Shown: positions 33,497 through 42,741 of the stretch, in pieces
How the letters are laid out: every line of letters begins with the position of its first letter
How positions within the stretch are numbered: the stretch's first letter is position 1
Origin: Pirellulales bacterium
Lineage (GTDB): Bacteria > Planctomycetota > Planctomycetia > Pirellulales > DATAWG01
Assembly: GCA_035939775.1 (NCBI GenBank)
Contig: DASZFO010000378.1
Span: 1 to 50,218, forward strand
Reading direction: 5' to 3'
DNA: 50,218 nt
The notes under the pieces: generated by a model
The model's input: only the letters and a program-made list of their open reading frames with translations
The model's database searches: none
What the model was told of the DNA's origin: nothing
Made by a program: the position numbers and the translations under genes

Positions 33497-33559
33497 CACT
33501 AGCCCGACGCGCGAGCCAGGGACCCGTTCGCATTCCCTCGCTCGCGCGTCGGGCTAGTG
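33497..33559. repeat. 25-bp-arm palindrome CACTAGCCCGACGCGCGAGC
   Basis: Left arm 33497-33521 and right arm 33535-33559 pair over about 25 bp with one mismatch around a 13-nt loop. The core is CACTAGCCCGACGCGCGAGC. It lies between the YYAP terminator and the purE stop, and adds no T-run. It is probably a member of a dispersed REP-like family. Confidence 0.85.
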
Positions 33560-33570
33560 GTGCAAGTTGC

Positions 33571-34065
33571 TCAATCCAGCTTCTCGGCTTCGATCTTGGC
33601 GGCTTGCGCGGCGCGATGCTCGCGGAGCTTCTCGCGCAGCTCGGGCCGTGAGTTGCTGAGGATCGCGATCGCCAAGAGCGCGGCGTTGATGGCCCCCGGC
33701 TTGCCGATCGCCAACGTGCCGACTGGGATTCCAGCCGGCATCTGCACGATCGACAACAGCGAGTCCAATCCCTTGAGCGATTGACTTTCCATCGGCACGC
33801 CGAGGACCGGTATCAGAGTGAGCGCGGCGACGACGCCCGGCAGATGCGCTGCCCCGCCCGCCGCGGCAATCAGCACCTCGATCCCGCGGCCGGCGGCAGA
33901 AGTGACGAAATCGGAGACGCGCTGCGGAGTGCGATGCGCGGAAGCAACGAGCGACTCGTGCGGCACGCCAAATTGCTTGAGCGTTTCGGCCGCGTGCCGC
34001 ATCGTTTCCCAATCCGATTTGCTCCCGATGACGATGCCCACCAACGGGCCGGCAGCCTTTTCCAT
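33571..34065 (-). CDS. purE: N5-carboxyaminoimidazole ribonucleotide mutase
   Basis: 164 residues from ATG 34065, preceded by GAGGT at 9 nt; the longer frame to 34476 is antisense to the Sua5 gene. [14 protein letters not shown] is the PurE phosphate-binding N-terminus. [13 protein letters not shown] has the substrate-binding His-Arg. [27 protein letters not shown] and [23 protein letters not shown] complete the fold. It interconverts N5-CAIR and CAIR in purine synthesis. The usual partner purK is not adjacent. It is divergent from the Sua5 gene. Confidence 0.95.
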   Translation of the reverse strand: MEKAAGPLVGIVIGSKSDWETMRHAAETLKQFGVPHESLVASAHRTPQRVSDFVTSAAGRGIEVLIAAAGGAAHLPGVVAALTLIPVLGVPMESQSLKGLDSLLSIVQMPAGIPVGTLAIGKPGAINAALLAIAILSNSRPELREKLREHRAAQAAKIEAEKLD

Positions 34066-34134
34066 CGTTCGATTACCTCGGAGGGCTTGTTTCGCGGGTC
34101 CAAACGTGTATTGAATGTACCATGACGAAATGAG

Positions 34135-34160
34135 AACCGCCAAGACGCCCAGGCCGCCAA
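34135..34160. repeat. half-copy of the CGCCAAGACG repeat
   Basis: AACCGCCAAGACGCCC followed by AGGCCGCCAAG matches the left edge of the large palindrome at 14029-14234. It lies in the purE-Sua5 divergent gap. Confidence 0.6.
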
Positions 34161-34202
34161 GTAGCGGGTTTCTTTCCAATGTGAAGTGTGCCGAGTCGCG
34201 CG

Positions 34203-35249
34203 ATGACCGACGTTTACAAAGTCCGTTCGATAGGGCAGGCGCCGAGCGCGATGCGTCGCGCGGCCGATGCCCTGCGCCGCGGCGGACTTGTCGCTTTTCC
34301 GACGGAAACCGTTTACGGTCTCGGCGCGAATGCGCTCGATCCGGCGGCCGTCGCGCGAATCTTCGCCGCGAAGGGGAGGCCGGCGAATAATCCGCTGATC
34401 GTGCACGTGGCGAGCGTCGAACAAGCCCGCGAACTGGCAGCCGGTTGGCCCAAGACCGCCGAGCGATTGGCAGCACGATTCTGGCCGGGGCCGCTGACGC
34501 TCGTGCTCCCCAAGCAGCCGATCGTGCCGGAACTCGTCACGGCCGGCGCGGCGACGGTTGGACTGCGGATTCCGGCGCATCCGATCGCTCGTGCGTTGAT
34601 CGAAGCGGCGGGAGTGCCGATTGCCGCCCCGAGCGCCAATCGCTCGAACGCGATTTCGCCGACCACGGCGGAGCACGTGCTGAAGAGCCTCGGCGCGGAA
34701 GTCGATATCGTGCTTGACGGCGGGCGAACGAGCGGCGGCCTGGAATCCACTGTGCTGGATTTGGACTCCGATCCTCCGCGGTTGCTGAGGCCAGGATTGG
34801 TTGGGCCGGCTGAGATCGAGCTGTGGATCGGTCCGATCGCTCGAACGGCGCCGACGCCGCACGATCCACCGCAGCCGTTGGCATCGCCTGGCCAACTTCC
34901 GCGGCATTATTCGCCGCGAGCGCCGATGGAATGTTGCATGGGTGACGGGCGAGCGCGCGTCGAAACATTGGCGCGGGCTGGGATTCACGTCGGCTGGTTA
35001 ACCTTGGCCGTAGGCGATCGTGATACGCTCTCCGCTGGCGGGAGTGCGCATAATGAGGGGGAAGAACCGCCGCGCGACGTTACTATCGTTCCCATGCCGG
35101 CTGCTCCAGCGGACTATGCCGCTAAGCTGTACGCCGCCTTGCACGCGCTGGACGATGCGGGCATCGAGCGGATCGTCGTCGATATGCCTCCGGATACCGA
35201 GCCGTGGTTGGCAATCCGTGACCGCCTGCGCCGCGGCTCGATCGGATAG
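34203..35249 (+). CDS. L-threonylcarbamoyladenylate synthase (Sua5 type)
   Basis: 348 residues from ATG 34203; a GTG at 34188 is an alternative. The YrdC/TsaC domain (about 1-205) carries [52 protein letters not shown] and [30 protein letters not shown] and RLLRPG follow. The extra C-terminal domain ([19 protein letters not shown] to [17 protein letters not shown]) identifies the longer Sua5 form. It makes threonylcarbamoyl-AMP from threonine, bicarbonate and ATP for t6A37 tRNA modification. The 100-residue gene follows 5 nt later. Confidence 0.93.
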   Translation: MTDVYKVRSIGQAPSAMRRAADALRRGGLVAFPTETVYGLGANALDPAAVARIFAAKGRPANNPLIVHVASVEQARELAAGWPKTAERLAARFWPGPLTLVLPKQPIVPELVTAGAATVGLRIPAHPIARALIEAAGVPIAAPSANRSNAISPTTAEHVLKSLGAEVDIVLDGGRTSGGLESTVLDLDSDPPRLLRPGLVGPAEIELWIGPIARTAPTPHDPPQPLASPGQLPRHYSPRAPMECCMGDGRARVETLARAGIHVGWLTLAVGDRDTLSAGGSAHNEGEEPPRDVTIVPMPAAPADYAAKLYAALHALDDAGIERIVVDMPPDTEPWLAIRDRLRRGSIG

Positions 35250-35254
35250 AATAA

Positions 35255-35557
35255 ATGGCTATGCTCATTCACGCCGTGGGTCGATCCGATTTGCCGCCGC
35301 TTAAGATGCCGGAGCGGTTTCGCACCGACGTGGCCTATTTCATGACGCCCGCGGGCAGGCACGGCGTGCCCAAATTGCCGTCGGGCGAGTATTGGATTCG
35401 GCTCGACGACGCTACGACATGGCTGGACGAAGGAGTCGTGGCCGTCGTCTCACCGTTGGACAGTGCGAATACGATCGAATTCGAAGTGACCGACGAGCAA
35501 GAGACCTGGCTCCGCTGGATGGTGAGCAATCAAGTCGAGCATGTGCGACTTGCGTAA
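35255..35557 (+). CDS. conserved-looking hypothetical protein
   Basis: 100 residues, 5 nt after the Sua5 gene, so probably co-transcribed. There are no signal peptide or membrane segments. A central SGEYWIRLDDATTWLDEGVVAVVSPLDSANTIEFEVTDEQETWLRWM segment (residues 43-89) suggests a small alpha/beta fold. I do not recognise a family. Coding is supported by composition, a good start (ATGGCTATG) and tight spacing. Confidence 0.65.
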   Translation: MAMLIHAVGRSDLPPLKMPERFRTDVAYFMTPAGRHGVPKLPSGEYWIRLDDATTWLDEGVVAVVSPLDSANTIEFEVTDEQETWLRWMVSNQVEHVRLA

Positions 35558-35693
35558 TGCGGCAGCGGGCGCGGCCAAATATGGCTGCCCAGTTCGTGGC
35601 CATTTCGCAGCCTGTGCTGAGCGGCTTTCGGGCGATAGAATTATCGTCTCTCTGTTCCGATCCATTTGATTTATCGAACGCATATTTCATCCG

Positions 35694-37268
35694 ATGCAGA
35701 CACACGTTCCGATCCAACGCGCGTTAATCAGCGTCAGCAATAAACTGGGGCTGGCCAATTTTGCTCAAGGCCTCGCGGCGGCTGGCGTGAAAATCTATAG
35801 CACGGGCGGCACGCGCCAGTTTCTCGAGAAGGAGGGCGTCGCCGTCGAGGACGTGAGCGCGTATACCGGCTTTCCCGAAATGATGGAAGGCCGGATCAAG
35901 ACGCTGCACCCGAAGATTCACGGGGGCATCCTGGCCCGCCACGATCGGGACGACGACCGCCAATCGGCCGCCGAGCACGGAATCGTCACGTTCGAATTGG
36001 TCGTCGTGAACCTCTATCCATTCGAGGAGACGGTCGCCCGGCCCGAAGTGGCCGATGCCGAGGCGATCGAGCAAATCGACATCGGCGGACCGAGCCTGAT
36101 TCGGGCGGCGGCGAAAAACCATCGCTTCGTCGCCGTGGCCACTGCGCCCGAGCAATACGCGGAACTGCTCGAGCAAATATCAGCCACGGGCGGCACGACG
36201 CTCCCCTTGCGGCGGAAGCTGGCCACGACCGCGTTCTTGCGCACCGCGCATTACGACAAGGCGATCGCCGAATACTTTCTTACAACCGCCACAACCGACG
36301 CCGAATTCCCGCCCCGGTTACAGCTCGATTTGGATCGCAAGAAGGTGCTCCGCTATGGAGAAAATCCACACCAACGCGGCGCGCTCTATTCGCTTGCGGG
36401 CTGCGGCGATGTGAATCTAGTTGCCGCGCACCAGCTTCACGGCAAGGAGTTGTCCTACAACAATTTGCTCGATCTGGATAGCGCGCTGGCGATTGTCCGC
36501 ACGATGCCCGGCGCCGGGGCCGTTGTGATTAAGCACAACAACCCGTGCGGGGCAGCGACGGCGGCGAGCCTCGCGGTGGCGATGCGGCGGGCGCTCGACG
36601 GCGATCCGGTAAGCGCCTTCGGCTCGGTGATCGGAGTGAACCAACCGCTCGACGCGGCGACGGCCGAGGTGTTTTGCGAGCCGGATCGATTCGTCGAGGC
36701 GATCGTCGCACCGAGTTTCGAGCCGGATGCCGTGGAGATTCTCACCACGCGGCCGAAGTGGAAGGCGAATGTGCGGCTGATGGAGGTTGGTCCGCTTGAG
36801 GTCGAACGGGCGGCATGGCAGGTTCGCCAGATCGCGGGCGGAATGCTCGTTCAAGCGCCCGATTCTGCGGACGATCCCGAAAGCGAGTGGAAGGTGGTGA
36901 CCGAGGCCCAGCCGAACGCCGAGCAAATGGCCGATCTGCGTCTGGCCTGGCTCCTCGTGCGGCATGTGAAATCGAACGCGATCACGATCGTGAAGGATGG
37001 AATGCTGATCGGCGCCGGAGCCGGGCAAATGAGCCGCGTCGATTCGGTCGAGATTGCCGTCCGCAAGGCCGGGCCGCGAGCGGTCGGCGCCGTGCTCGGG
37101 TCCGACGCCTTCTTCCCATTCGCCGATTCGATCCCGATGGCCGCGGGGGCGGGAATTACGGCGATCCTTCAGCCCGGCGGCTCGCGCCGCGACGAAGACG
37201 TGATCGCCGCCTGCAACGCCCACGGCCTGTCGATGGTTTTCACCGGAAGAAGGCACTTCAAGCACTAG
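35694..37268 (+). CDS. purH: bifunctional AICAR formyltransferase / IMP cyclohydrolase
   Basis: 524 residues, full length. The N-terminal cyclohydrolase domain (1-200) has RALISVSNKLGLANFAQGL, YSTGGTRQFLE and GRIKTLHPKIHGGILARHD. The formyltransferase half has RYGENPHQRGALYS, NNLLDLDSALAIV, KHNNPCGAATA, AFGSVIGVN and SDAFFPFADSIPMAAGAGITAI. The active-site Lys-His pair is in KHNNPC. It performs the last two steps to IMP. Upstream are 136 nt with a TAGAAT at about 35636 but no good -35. purE is nearby but on the other strand. Confidence 0.96.
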   Translation: MQTHVPIQRALISVSNKLGLANFAQGLAAAGVKIYSTGGTRQFLEKEGVAVEDVSAYTGFPEMMEGRIKTLHPKIHGGILARHDRDDDRQSAAEHGIVTFELVVVNLYPFEETVARPEVADAEAIEQIDIGGPSLIRAAAKNHRFVAVATAPEQYAELLEQISATGGTTLPLRRKLATTAFLRTAHYDKAIAEYFLTTATTDAEFPPRLQLDLDRKKVLRYGENPHQRGALYSLAGCGDVNLVAAHQLHGKELSYNNLLDLDSALAIVRTMPGAGAVVIKHNNPCGAATAASLAVAMRRALDGDPVSAFGSVIGVNQPLDAATAEVFCEPDRFVEAIVAPSFEPDAVEILTTRPKWKANVRLMEVGPLEVERAAWQVRQIAGGMLVQAPDSADDPESEWKVVTEAQPNAEQMADLRLAWLLVRHVKSNAITIVKDGMLIGAGAGQMSRVDSVEIAVRKAGPRAVGAVLGSDAFFPFADSIPMAAGAGITAILQPGGSRRDEDVIAACNAHGLSMVFTGRRHFKH

Positions 37269-37417
37269 GGGCGCGGGGTTCGGGATTCGGGACCCGGAAT
37301 GCACGTAAAGACGGCGGGGAATCGGGTATAATGGTAGTTGCCAATCCGGGACTCGCCTCTTGGCTGGGGCCCACGTGTTCCCGAGTCCCGAGCCCCTAGT
37401 CCCGAACTCCGAACATC
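37269..37417. repeat. TTCGGGA-heptamer inverted element between purH and trpC
   Basis: The left edge GGTTCGGGATTCGGGACC (about 37278-37296) and right edge GAGTCCCGAGCCCCTAGTCC with CCGAACTCCG (about 37383-37413) are degenerate inverse arrays of the same 7-mer. Between them is a TATAAT at about 37328-37333 without a clear -35. It is probably a small dispersed element; it may supply a -10 for trpC. Confidence 0.6.
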
Positions 37418-38203
37418 TTGTCCTCCGTTCTCGACAAAATCGTCGCCAGCAAGTGGCGCGAGATTGAGCAGTTGAAGGTCGAGCGGCCGCTGACCGTGCT
37501 GCGCGATGCGACGGCCGCTGCCCCGCCGCCGCGCGATTTCTTCGCCGGCCTCGCCAAGCCGGGACCGATCCGCCTGATTGCCGAAGTGAAGAAGGCCAGC
37601 CCGTCGGCCGGGGTGATCCGCGACCATTTCGATCCAATCGACGTGGCCATGACCTACGAGCGGCACGGGGCGACGTGCTTGAGCGTGCTCACCGATGGCC
37701 CCTATTTTCAAGGGAGTCTGGCGGACCTCCGCGGTGTGCGCGAGGCGGTCGACTTGCCCGTGCTGAGGAAGGACTTCATCCTCGACGAATATCAGCTTTA
37801 TGAAGCCCGCGCGGCCGGCGCCGACGCGGTGCTGCTGATCGCCGAATGCCTCGACGACTGCAACTTGCGAAAGCTCCACGATCGATCCGTGGCGATGGGG
37901 ATGTCGCCGCTGATCGAGCTGTACGACGCCGAGAATATCGAGCGAGTGCTCGCAGCCGGGGCGACGCTCGTGGGAGTCAACAACCGCGATCTTCGGACTT
38001 TCAAGACCGATATCGAACATACGCTACGGCTCCGGGAGCGCGTCCCCGAGGAATGCGTGCTGGTCGCGGAAAGTGGAATCCGGACTCGTGCCGACGTGCT
38101 CCGCTTGGAGGCAGCCGGGATCGACGCAGTCCTAGTGGGAGAAACACTGATGTCGAGCCGCGACATCGGCGCCGCCGTCGATTCGTTACTGGGAAGAGTT
38201 TAG
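37418..38203 (+). CDS. trpC: indole-3-glycerol phosphate synthase
   Basis: 261 residues from a TTG that begins the family N-terminus (MSSVLDKIVASKWREIEQLK). Active-site features of the TIM barrel are LIAEVKKASPSAGVI (Glu and Lys), CLSVLTDGPYFQGS, LPVLRKDFILDEYQLYEARAAGADAVLLI (Lys), LVGVNNRDLRTF (Asn), LVAESGIRT and AVLVGETLM. It closes CdRP to indole-glycerol phosphate. The TTG lacks a strong ribosome site. The next gene begins 4 nt after its stop, implying an operon. Confidence 0.94.
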   Translation: MSSVLDKIVASKWREIEQLKVERPLTVLRDATAAAPPPRDFFAGLAKPGPIRLIAEVKKASPSAGVIRDHFDPIDVAMTYERHGATCLSVLTDGPYFQGSLADLRGVREAVDLPVLRKDFILDEYQLYEARAAGADAVLLIAECLDDCNLRKLHDRSVAMGMSPLIELYDAENIERVLAAGATLVGVNNRDLRTFKTDIEHTLRLRERVPEECVLVAESGIRTRADVLRLEAAGIDAVLVGETLMSSRDIGAAVDSLLGRV

Positions 38204-38206
38204 CCG

Positions 38207-39343
38207 ATGTCAACTCGATTCGTGCTGACCGCCGTGCTGGTTCTTGCAACCATTGTTTCGAAAACGCGAGCATGTCCATTCTGCAACGCGGTCAAGCCGA
38301 CCCTCGCCCAGCAGCGCGACGCGGCGGTCGCGGCGTTCGTCGGCGAGCCGATCGATAAACCGAGCGGCTATCGGCCCGCCACGCAATCGTTCGAGATCCA
38401 TCGCGCGCTGAAGAGCAAGGACCTGCTCGGCGCCGGGCCGCTCAGGCTTGCGCCGGACTTGCCCGTCAAGGAGGGTTCGCTGGTGCTGCTGCTCGGCAGC
38501 GGCGCCGCGGATGCCCGACTCAGGGATTTGCAATGGACGGCGATCCAGCTAGACGAAACGGCTTATGCCTACGTCGTGCAATCGCCTGACTTGCGGCAAC
38601 CGAGCGCGAAGCGCTTGGCCTTCTTTAGCCGATACCTCGAGCATGCCAATCGGTTGCTGGCCGAAGACGCCTATTTGGAATTCGGCCATGCGACTTACGA
38701 TCAAACGGCCGAGGCGGCGGACCATTTGGCGATGAGCGACCTGCGCCGCTGGCTGGCCGATCCGCAAGTTCCCCCTGAGCGAAAGGGCTTTTATTCGCTG
38801 GCGCTGGGCTTCGCAAAGACCGACACGGATCGCGAGCAGAATCGCAAGCTGCTTCGCGAGCGGATCGTAGCGCCGGCCAACGATTTTCGCGCCGGGTTCG
38901 ACGGCATTCTGGCCGGATATCTGCTGCTGGACGGCGCCCGCGCGTTGAAGCTGATCGAGTCGCGTTATCTAGCCGATCCGAAGGCGGCCGACGGGGACGT
39001 GCGCGGCGCGCTCAAGGCGCTGCGGTTTTATCACGATTTCGGTCACGGCGTTGGGCCGAGGCAAATCGCCGCCGCCGTCGCGCGCGTGCTCGACCGTCCC
39101 GAGTTTGCCGCCGAGGCAATCACCGATCTGGCGCGGTGGGATGATTGGGAGTTCGCGGCGCAAGTGGCTTCGCTCTACGAGCGGAAGGATTATGCCGATC
39201 CTTTCGTGCGCCGCTCGATCGTCGGTTATCTCAAGGTCTGCCCCTTGCCGCAAGCCGCCGCGGCGCTCGATCGACTTCGCCAGCTCGACCCGAAGGGCAT
39301 TGGGGAAGCGGAGAAAGTGTTGTCGGTTTTCACCGGCAAATAG
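38207..39343 (+). CDS. exported protein with N-terminal CPFC motif
   Basis: 378 residues. The signal peptide is MSTRFVLTAVLVLATIVSKTRA, followed immediately by CPFCNAVKPTLAQQRDAAVAAFVGE. The mature N-terminus therefore carries a CxxC pair fit for metal, heme or redox chemistry, but lacks the thioredoxin fold around it. The rest is mostly helical (ALKLIESRYLADPKAADGDVRGALKALRFYHDFG). A Cys appears again in LKVCPLPQA. It is 4 nt from trpC and 3 nt from the convergent coiled-coil gene. The family is not named by me; I have seen similar exported planctomycete proteins. Function is unknown. Confidence 0.75.
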   Translation: MSTRFVLTAVLVLATIVSKTRACPFCNAVKPTLAQQRDAAVAAFVGEPIDKPSGYRPATQSFEIHRALKSKDLLGAGPLRLAPDLPVKEGSLVLLLGSGAADARLRDLQWTAIQLDETAYAYVVQSPDLRQPSAKRLAFFSRYLEHANRLLAEDAYLEFGHATYDQTAEAADHLAMSDLRRWLADPQVPPERKGFYSLALGFAKTDTDREQNRKLLRERIVAPANDFRAGFDGILAGYLLLDGARALKLIESRYLADPKAADGDVRGALKALRFYHDFGHGVGPRQIAAAVARVLDRPEFAAEAITDLARWDDWEFAAQVASLYERKDYADPFVRRSIVGYLKVCPLPQAAAALDRLRQLDPKGIGEAEKVLSVFTGK

Positions 39344-39346
39344 CCG

Positions 39347-41464
39347 TCAATCCCCGTCTTTCAATCCCAGGCGGGCCAGCCATCGCCCGCGCGTCGGCTT
39401 CTTCCCCGCGTCGTTCCCGGAGCCGGCGGTCGAGTCTCCTTCGTTGACCTGCTTGGCTCGCTCCGCTTCGTAGGAGGCCAGCTTTTCCTCGACCTGGGCG
39501 CGGTCGCGAGTGATCTTGGCGCGCTCGACCGAGATATCGATCTCGGCTTGCCGGAGCTTCGATGTCCATTCCTCTTGGAGTTCTGCCAGCTTCCGGCGTT
39601 CTTGCTGAATTAGCTCGTCTTGATCGAGCACGCCGGCAATCGCGGATGCCCCGACGGCGACCGAGCCGATACTGCCGCTCTGTTGCGAAAGGAGCAGCTT
39701 CAGTTCGGCGAGTTCGTGGTCTTTCTGCGCGATCACCTCGTTGGTCATCAGGATCGTGTTCTCGATCGTCGCGCGCTCGGCGGCCTTCTCCGGGCTCGAG
39801 TCGGCGTCGGCCTCGAGCGACTCGATCATCTGTCGCTTCATCATTTCCCAGTTTGGGCTGTCGCCGGCGACGGCGACGGCGGGGCGCGCGCCCGCTGATT
39901 TCAGCCCAACTAGCGCTTCCTCAAGTTCTGCGTTTTTCCGCTTGAGGCTCCGCACGTCTTCAACGGCCATCTCGAAGCGCCGCTGCAATTCGTCCTGTTG
40001 TTGGAGGTCGCCTTCAGCCGGTTTCGATTCCGCATCGGCCAGCCGCGCGATCAGCGCCTCGCGCTCGGCACGGAGTCCTTCCAGTTCGCTTTGGTCGGCG
40101 GCGCCGGCGTTGGAACGCTCAGACAACTCGCGCTCGGCGCATTGATGGGCCGCGGACAGTCGTTCGTGGGCATGCAGCAATTCGTCGTAGGCCTGTTGAA
40201 GCTGGCTGTCTTGTTCGCGCAGCTCATCGAGGGAGCGTTGCAACGCGGCTTGGGCTTGTTCGAGGGCGGCCTGGCGTTGGCGCAGCTCATCGATGGTCTG
40301 TTGACGCTCTAGGTTGGCGCGGCAGAGCGCTTCGTATTCCTTTTGCAGCGTCTCGCGCGATTGCCGCAATCCGGCAATCTCGCCGGCGGTGCTTGCCGCC
40401 GCAGCCTGGGCCAACGCCAACTCTTTCGTGAGCGCATCCAACTCACCGCGCAGACGATCGGCTTCTTCCGATCGCTGTCGGGCGAGCTGTTGCTCGCGGG
40501 CTTCCAACTGCCGCTTGGCCGTGTCGAGCGCGGTCTCCCTTTCCGCTCGGTCGCTCTGGTGCTGGCGGACATCTTCGCGATGTTGAGCGAGCTTCGCGTC
40601 CAGCTCGTCTGAAAGGCGCCGGAGGTCCTCGCGGTCGTGACCGAGCTTCTGCTCGAACTCGGCCTTTTGCTTTCCAAGCTCCTCGCGATCATGGACGAAC
40701 TTTGCTTCCAATTCCGCTTTTCGGCGGCGGACTTCCTCGCGCTCGTGATTGAGCCTTTCTTCAAGATCGGCGCGTTCGCGTTGGAGTTGCTTCGAAGCTT
40801 GATCGAGGCTCTGCCGCTGACCGGCTTGAAGCAGCTCGACGTCGTGACGGAGCCGGTCGAGTTCGCGCTGCTGCGAAGCGCGCTCCGCTTTGAGTTCCTG
40901 GGCTATTCTGCGGCGCTGGGTCTTCGTTTGCTCGCGAAGCAACTCGAGCTGATCGTGCTCGTAGGCCAGTCGTTTCTCCAGTTCCGCGCAATGAGCCTGA
41001 CGTTTGGCGATCTGCTCGGCTTCGACGCCGTGTTCCTCTCGAGCCAGCTTCAGGTCGCGTTCGGCCTGACGGAGCTTGTCCTCCGCGGCGTCGATCTCGG
41101 CTTGCCGCGCGTGCATCTGCTCCTGTTTTCGGCAGAGTTGCGCGGCGGACTCGCGCTCGGAGGCCAAGCGGCGCTCATGCTCGGCCAGCTCCAGCTTCGC
41201 GCGATTCAGTTCTTCGGTTTGACGGTTGAGAAGTTGTGCTTGCTCGTGCAACTCCTCGCTGGGGAACTCGGCTGCGGGGTCCGTTGCGACACCCGCCTGC
41301 GCGAGTGCCTCGAGCTGGGTGGCCAGGTGAGTCTCGACGTTTTCGAGCCGCGCCCTCTGGGCGGCTAGCAACTCCTCGACCCGCCGTCGCTGGCGATCGA
41401 TCGATCGACCGGCGCTGCTCCCCCGATTCTTCGCCGGGCTGGCCTGAGATACTTGCTCTTCCAT
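39347..41464 (-). CDS. long coiled-coil protein
   Basis: 705 residues from ATG 41464 (MEEQVSQASPAKNRG); the frame runs to 41593 without a convincing start. Residues 20-540 are nearly continuous heptads rich in Arg, Glu, Gln and Leu (LERELDRLRHDVELLQAGQRQSLDQ-like blocks), with QQQ clusters. A conserved-looking non-coil island, NWEMMKRQMIESLEADADSSPEKA, is followed by IENTILMTNEVIAQKDHELAEL. The tail is basic and Gly-rich (KKPTRGRWLARLGLKDGD). There is no signal peptide or membrane segment. A cytoplasmic scaffold or filament is plausible. It is not SMC-like, because no Walker motifs are present. Confidence 0.78.
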   Translation of the reverse strand: MEEQVSQASPAKNRGSSAGRSIDRQRRRVEELLAAQRARLENVETHLATQLEALAQAGVATDPAAEFPSEELHEQAQLLNRQTEELNRAKLELAEHERRLASERESAAQLCRKQEQMHARQAEIDAAEDKLRQAERDLKLAREEHGVEAEQIAKRQAHCAELEKRLAYEHDQLELLREQTKTQRRRIAQELKAERASQQRELDRLRHDVELLQAGQRQSLDQASKQLQRERADLEERLNHEREEVRRRKAELEAKFVHDREELGKQKAEFEQKLGHDREDLRRLSDELDAKLAQHREDVRQHQSDRAERETALDTAKRQLEAREQQLARQRSEEADRLRGELDALTKELALAQAAAASTAGEIAGLRQSRETLQKEYEALCRANLERQQTIDELRQRQAALEQAQAALQRSLDELREQDSQLQQAYDELLHAHERLSAAHQCAERELSERSNAGAADQSELEGLRAEREALIARLADAESKPAEGDLQQQDELQRRFEMAVEDVRSLKRKNAELEEALVGLKSAGARPAVAVAGDSPNWEMMKRQMIESLEADADSSPEKAAERATIENTILMTNEVIAQKDHELAELKLLLSQQSGSIGSVAVGASAIAGVLDQDELIQQERRKLAELQEEWTSKLRQAEIDISVERAKITRDRAQVEEKLASYEAERAKQVNEGDSTAGSGNDAGKKPTRGRWLARLGLKDGD

Positions 41465-41717
41465 GGTTGCCAATGCAGAAGAAAAACGGAATTGCCGGTC
41501 GATCGCGCGAAGCGTCTCCGCGCGACGACAGTCGAATGGCCTACCGCCGAAAAAAGATGGGAAGACAATGTGCCTTATTTTCCTATACGTCACGGGGGCG
41601 GCCGGGTCAAAGACCGCGAGACGCGGATTGACGACGGGAGCGGTTTTGACGGTTTTACCGAGCGCGCGTCGCTCGGAGAATGACAGGTTGACCCGGTGGC
41701 AACATGACCGGGCCCTA

Positions 41718-42674
41718 TCATCCCTTCTGGTTCACCACGTTCTCCGGCATGTCGCCGGCGAGCGCGGCCGCCACCTGCCGGGCGGCGCGAGTGCGGAGGT
41801 TTTCGAGCGACTCGATCGAGACGAACGCGGCGTGCGGCGTGACGATCACTCGCGGATCGTCGTAGGGGGGTTGGCTCAAGTCGGGCGGTTCGGGGTCCTG
41901 CACATCGAGCGCCGCGCCGGCCAGCCGACCCGCGGCGAGCGCCGCGGCCAGCGCGTCGGCGTCGATCAATCCGCCGCGAGCCGTATTGATGAGATACGCG
42001 GTTGGCTTCATTCGCGCGAGTTGATCGGCCCCGATCAAGTGCCGCGTCTGCGGCGTGAGCGGCAGATGCAGCGAAACGTAGTCGCTCCGTTGGAGCAGCT
42101 CGTCGAGCGGGCACCACTCGACCTCGTCGAGCAAGACGGGGCGAGTGCGCCCGGTCGCGAGAATTCGCAGCTTGATCGCAAGCGCCTTTTCGGCTAGTTT
42201 TCGTCCGATTTGGCCGAACCCTACGATCCCCAGCGTTTGACCTTCGATTCGGCGAAGCAACGGGCCGGCCTGCAATCGATACTGCCCGCGCTTCGTCTCG
42301 CCATGATAGTACGCGATTTTGCGGGCGAGACCGAGCAGCAATGCGAGCGCATGCTCGGCCACTTCTGTCAAGCAATAGTCCGGCACGTTCGTGACAATCA
42401 TCCCGCGGCGGGTGGCGAACGCGACGTCGATATTGTCCAGCCCGATTCCCAATCGCGCGACGATCCGGCATTTCGGCGCGGCGGACAGAACCGTCTCATT
42501 CACGCGCGCCCAATTCGTCATGATCGCGTCGGCATCGGTCGCCTGCTTTGCCAACGAGGCGGCATCGCTCTGTTTCGCGATGACCAGTTCAGCATCCACT
42601 TCGGCCAGAACTCGCCGTTCGATCTCCAGATCGGGCCACGCATAATCCGTAAGCAGAACTTTATATTTCGGCAT
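41718..42674 (-). CDS. D-isomer 2-hydroxyacid dehydrogenase (CtBP-like)
   Basis: 318 residues from ATG 42674; an upstream frame to 42755 is unlikely. CRIVARLGIGLDNIDVAFATRRGMIVTNVPDYCLTEVAEHALALLLGLAR (residues 70-120) is the substrate domain start. LGIVGFGQIGRKLAEKA is the NAD GxGxxG. NTARGGLIDADAL has the catalytic Arg, DVQDPEPPD the Glu, and TPHAAFVS the His. The NVPDYCLTEVAEH spacing resembles C-terminal-binding-protein-like members. It acts on a 2-hydroxyacid with NAD(H); the substrate is unknown. It is on the minus strand, 139 nt downstream of the addA stop. Confidence 0.9.
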   Translation of the reverse strand: MPKYKVLLTDYAWPDLEIERRVLAEVDAELVIAKQSDAASLAKQATDADAIMTNWARVNETVLSAAPKCRIVARLGIGLDNIDVAFATRRGMIVTNVPDYCLTEVAEHALALLLGLARKIAYYHGETKRGQYRLQAGPLLRRIEGQTLGIVGFGQIGRKLAEKALAIKLRILATGRTRPVLLDEVEWCPLDELLQRSDYVSLHLPLTPQTRHLIGADQLARMKPTAYLINTARGGLIDADALAAALAAGRLAGAALDVQDPEPPDLSQPPYDDPRVIVTPHAAFVSIESLENLRTRAARQVAAALAGDMPENVVNQKG

Positions 42675-42724
42675 CGATGTAAGGCACGCTGCGCATGCCG
42701 TCCTGGAGAGCCAATGTTTTCTTC

Positions 42725-42741
42725 GGCACGCACCGCGTGCC
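42725..42741. repeat. short palindrome with CACGC-N3-GCGTG core, copy 2
   Basis: GGCACGC-ACC-GCGTGCC, 7-bp arms with a 3-nt loop, between the addA stop and the dehydrogenase start. It shares the core of 8331-8351. Confidence 0.65.

Noticed and set aside
40637-41368. 243-codon plus-strand frame, Leu/Phe-rich, opposite the coiled-coil gene
   Set aside because: The apparent hydrophobic segments are the complement of Glu/Lys/Gln heptads; no ribosome site. It is a classic false membrane protein.
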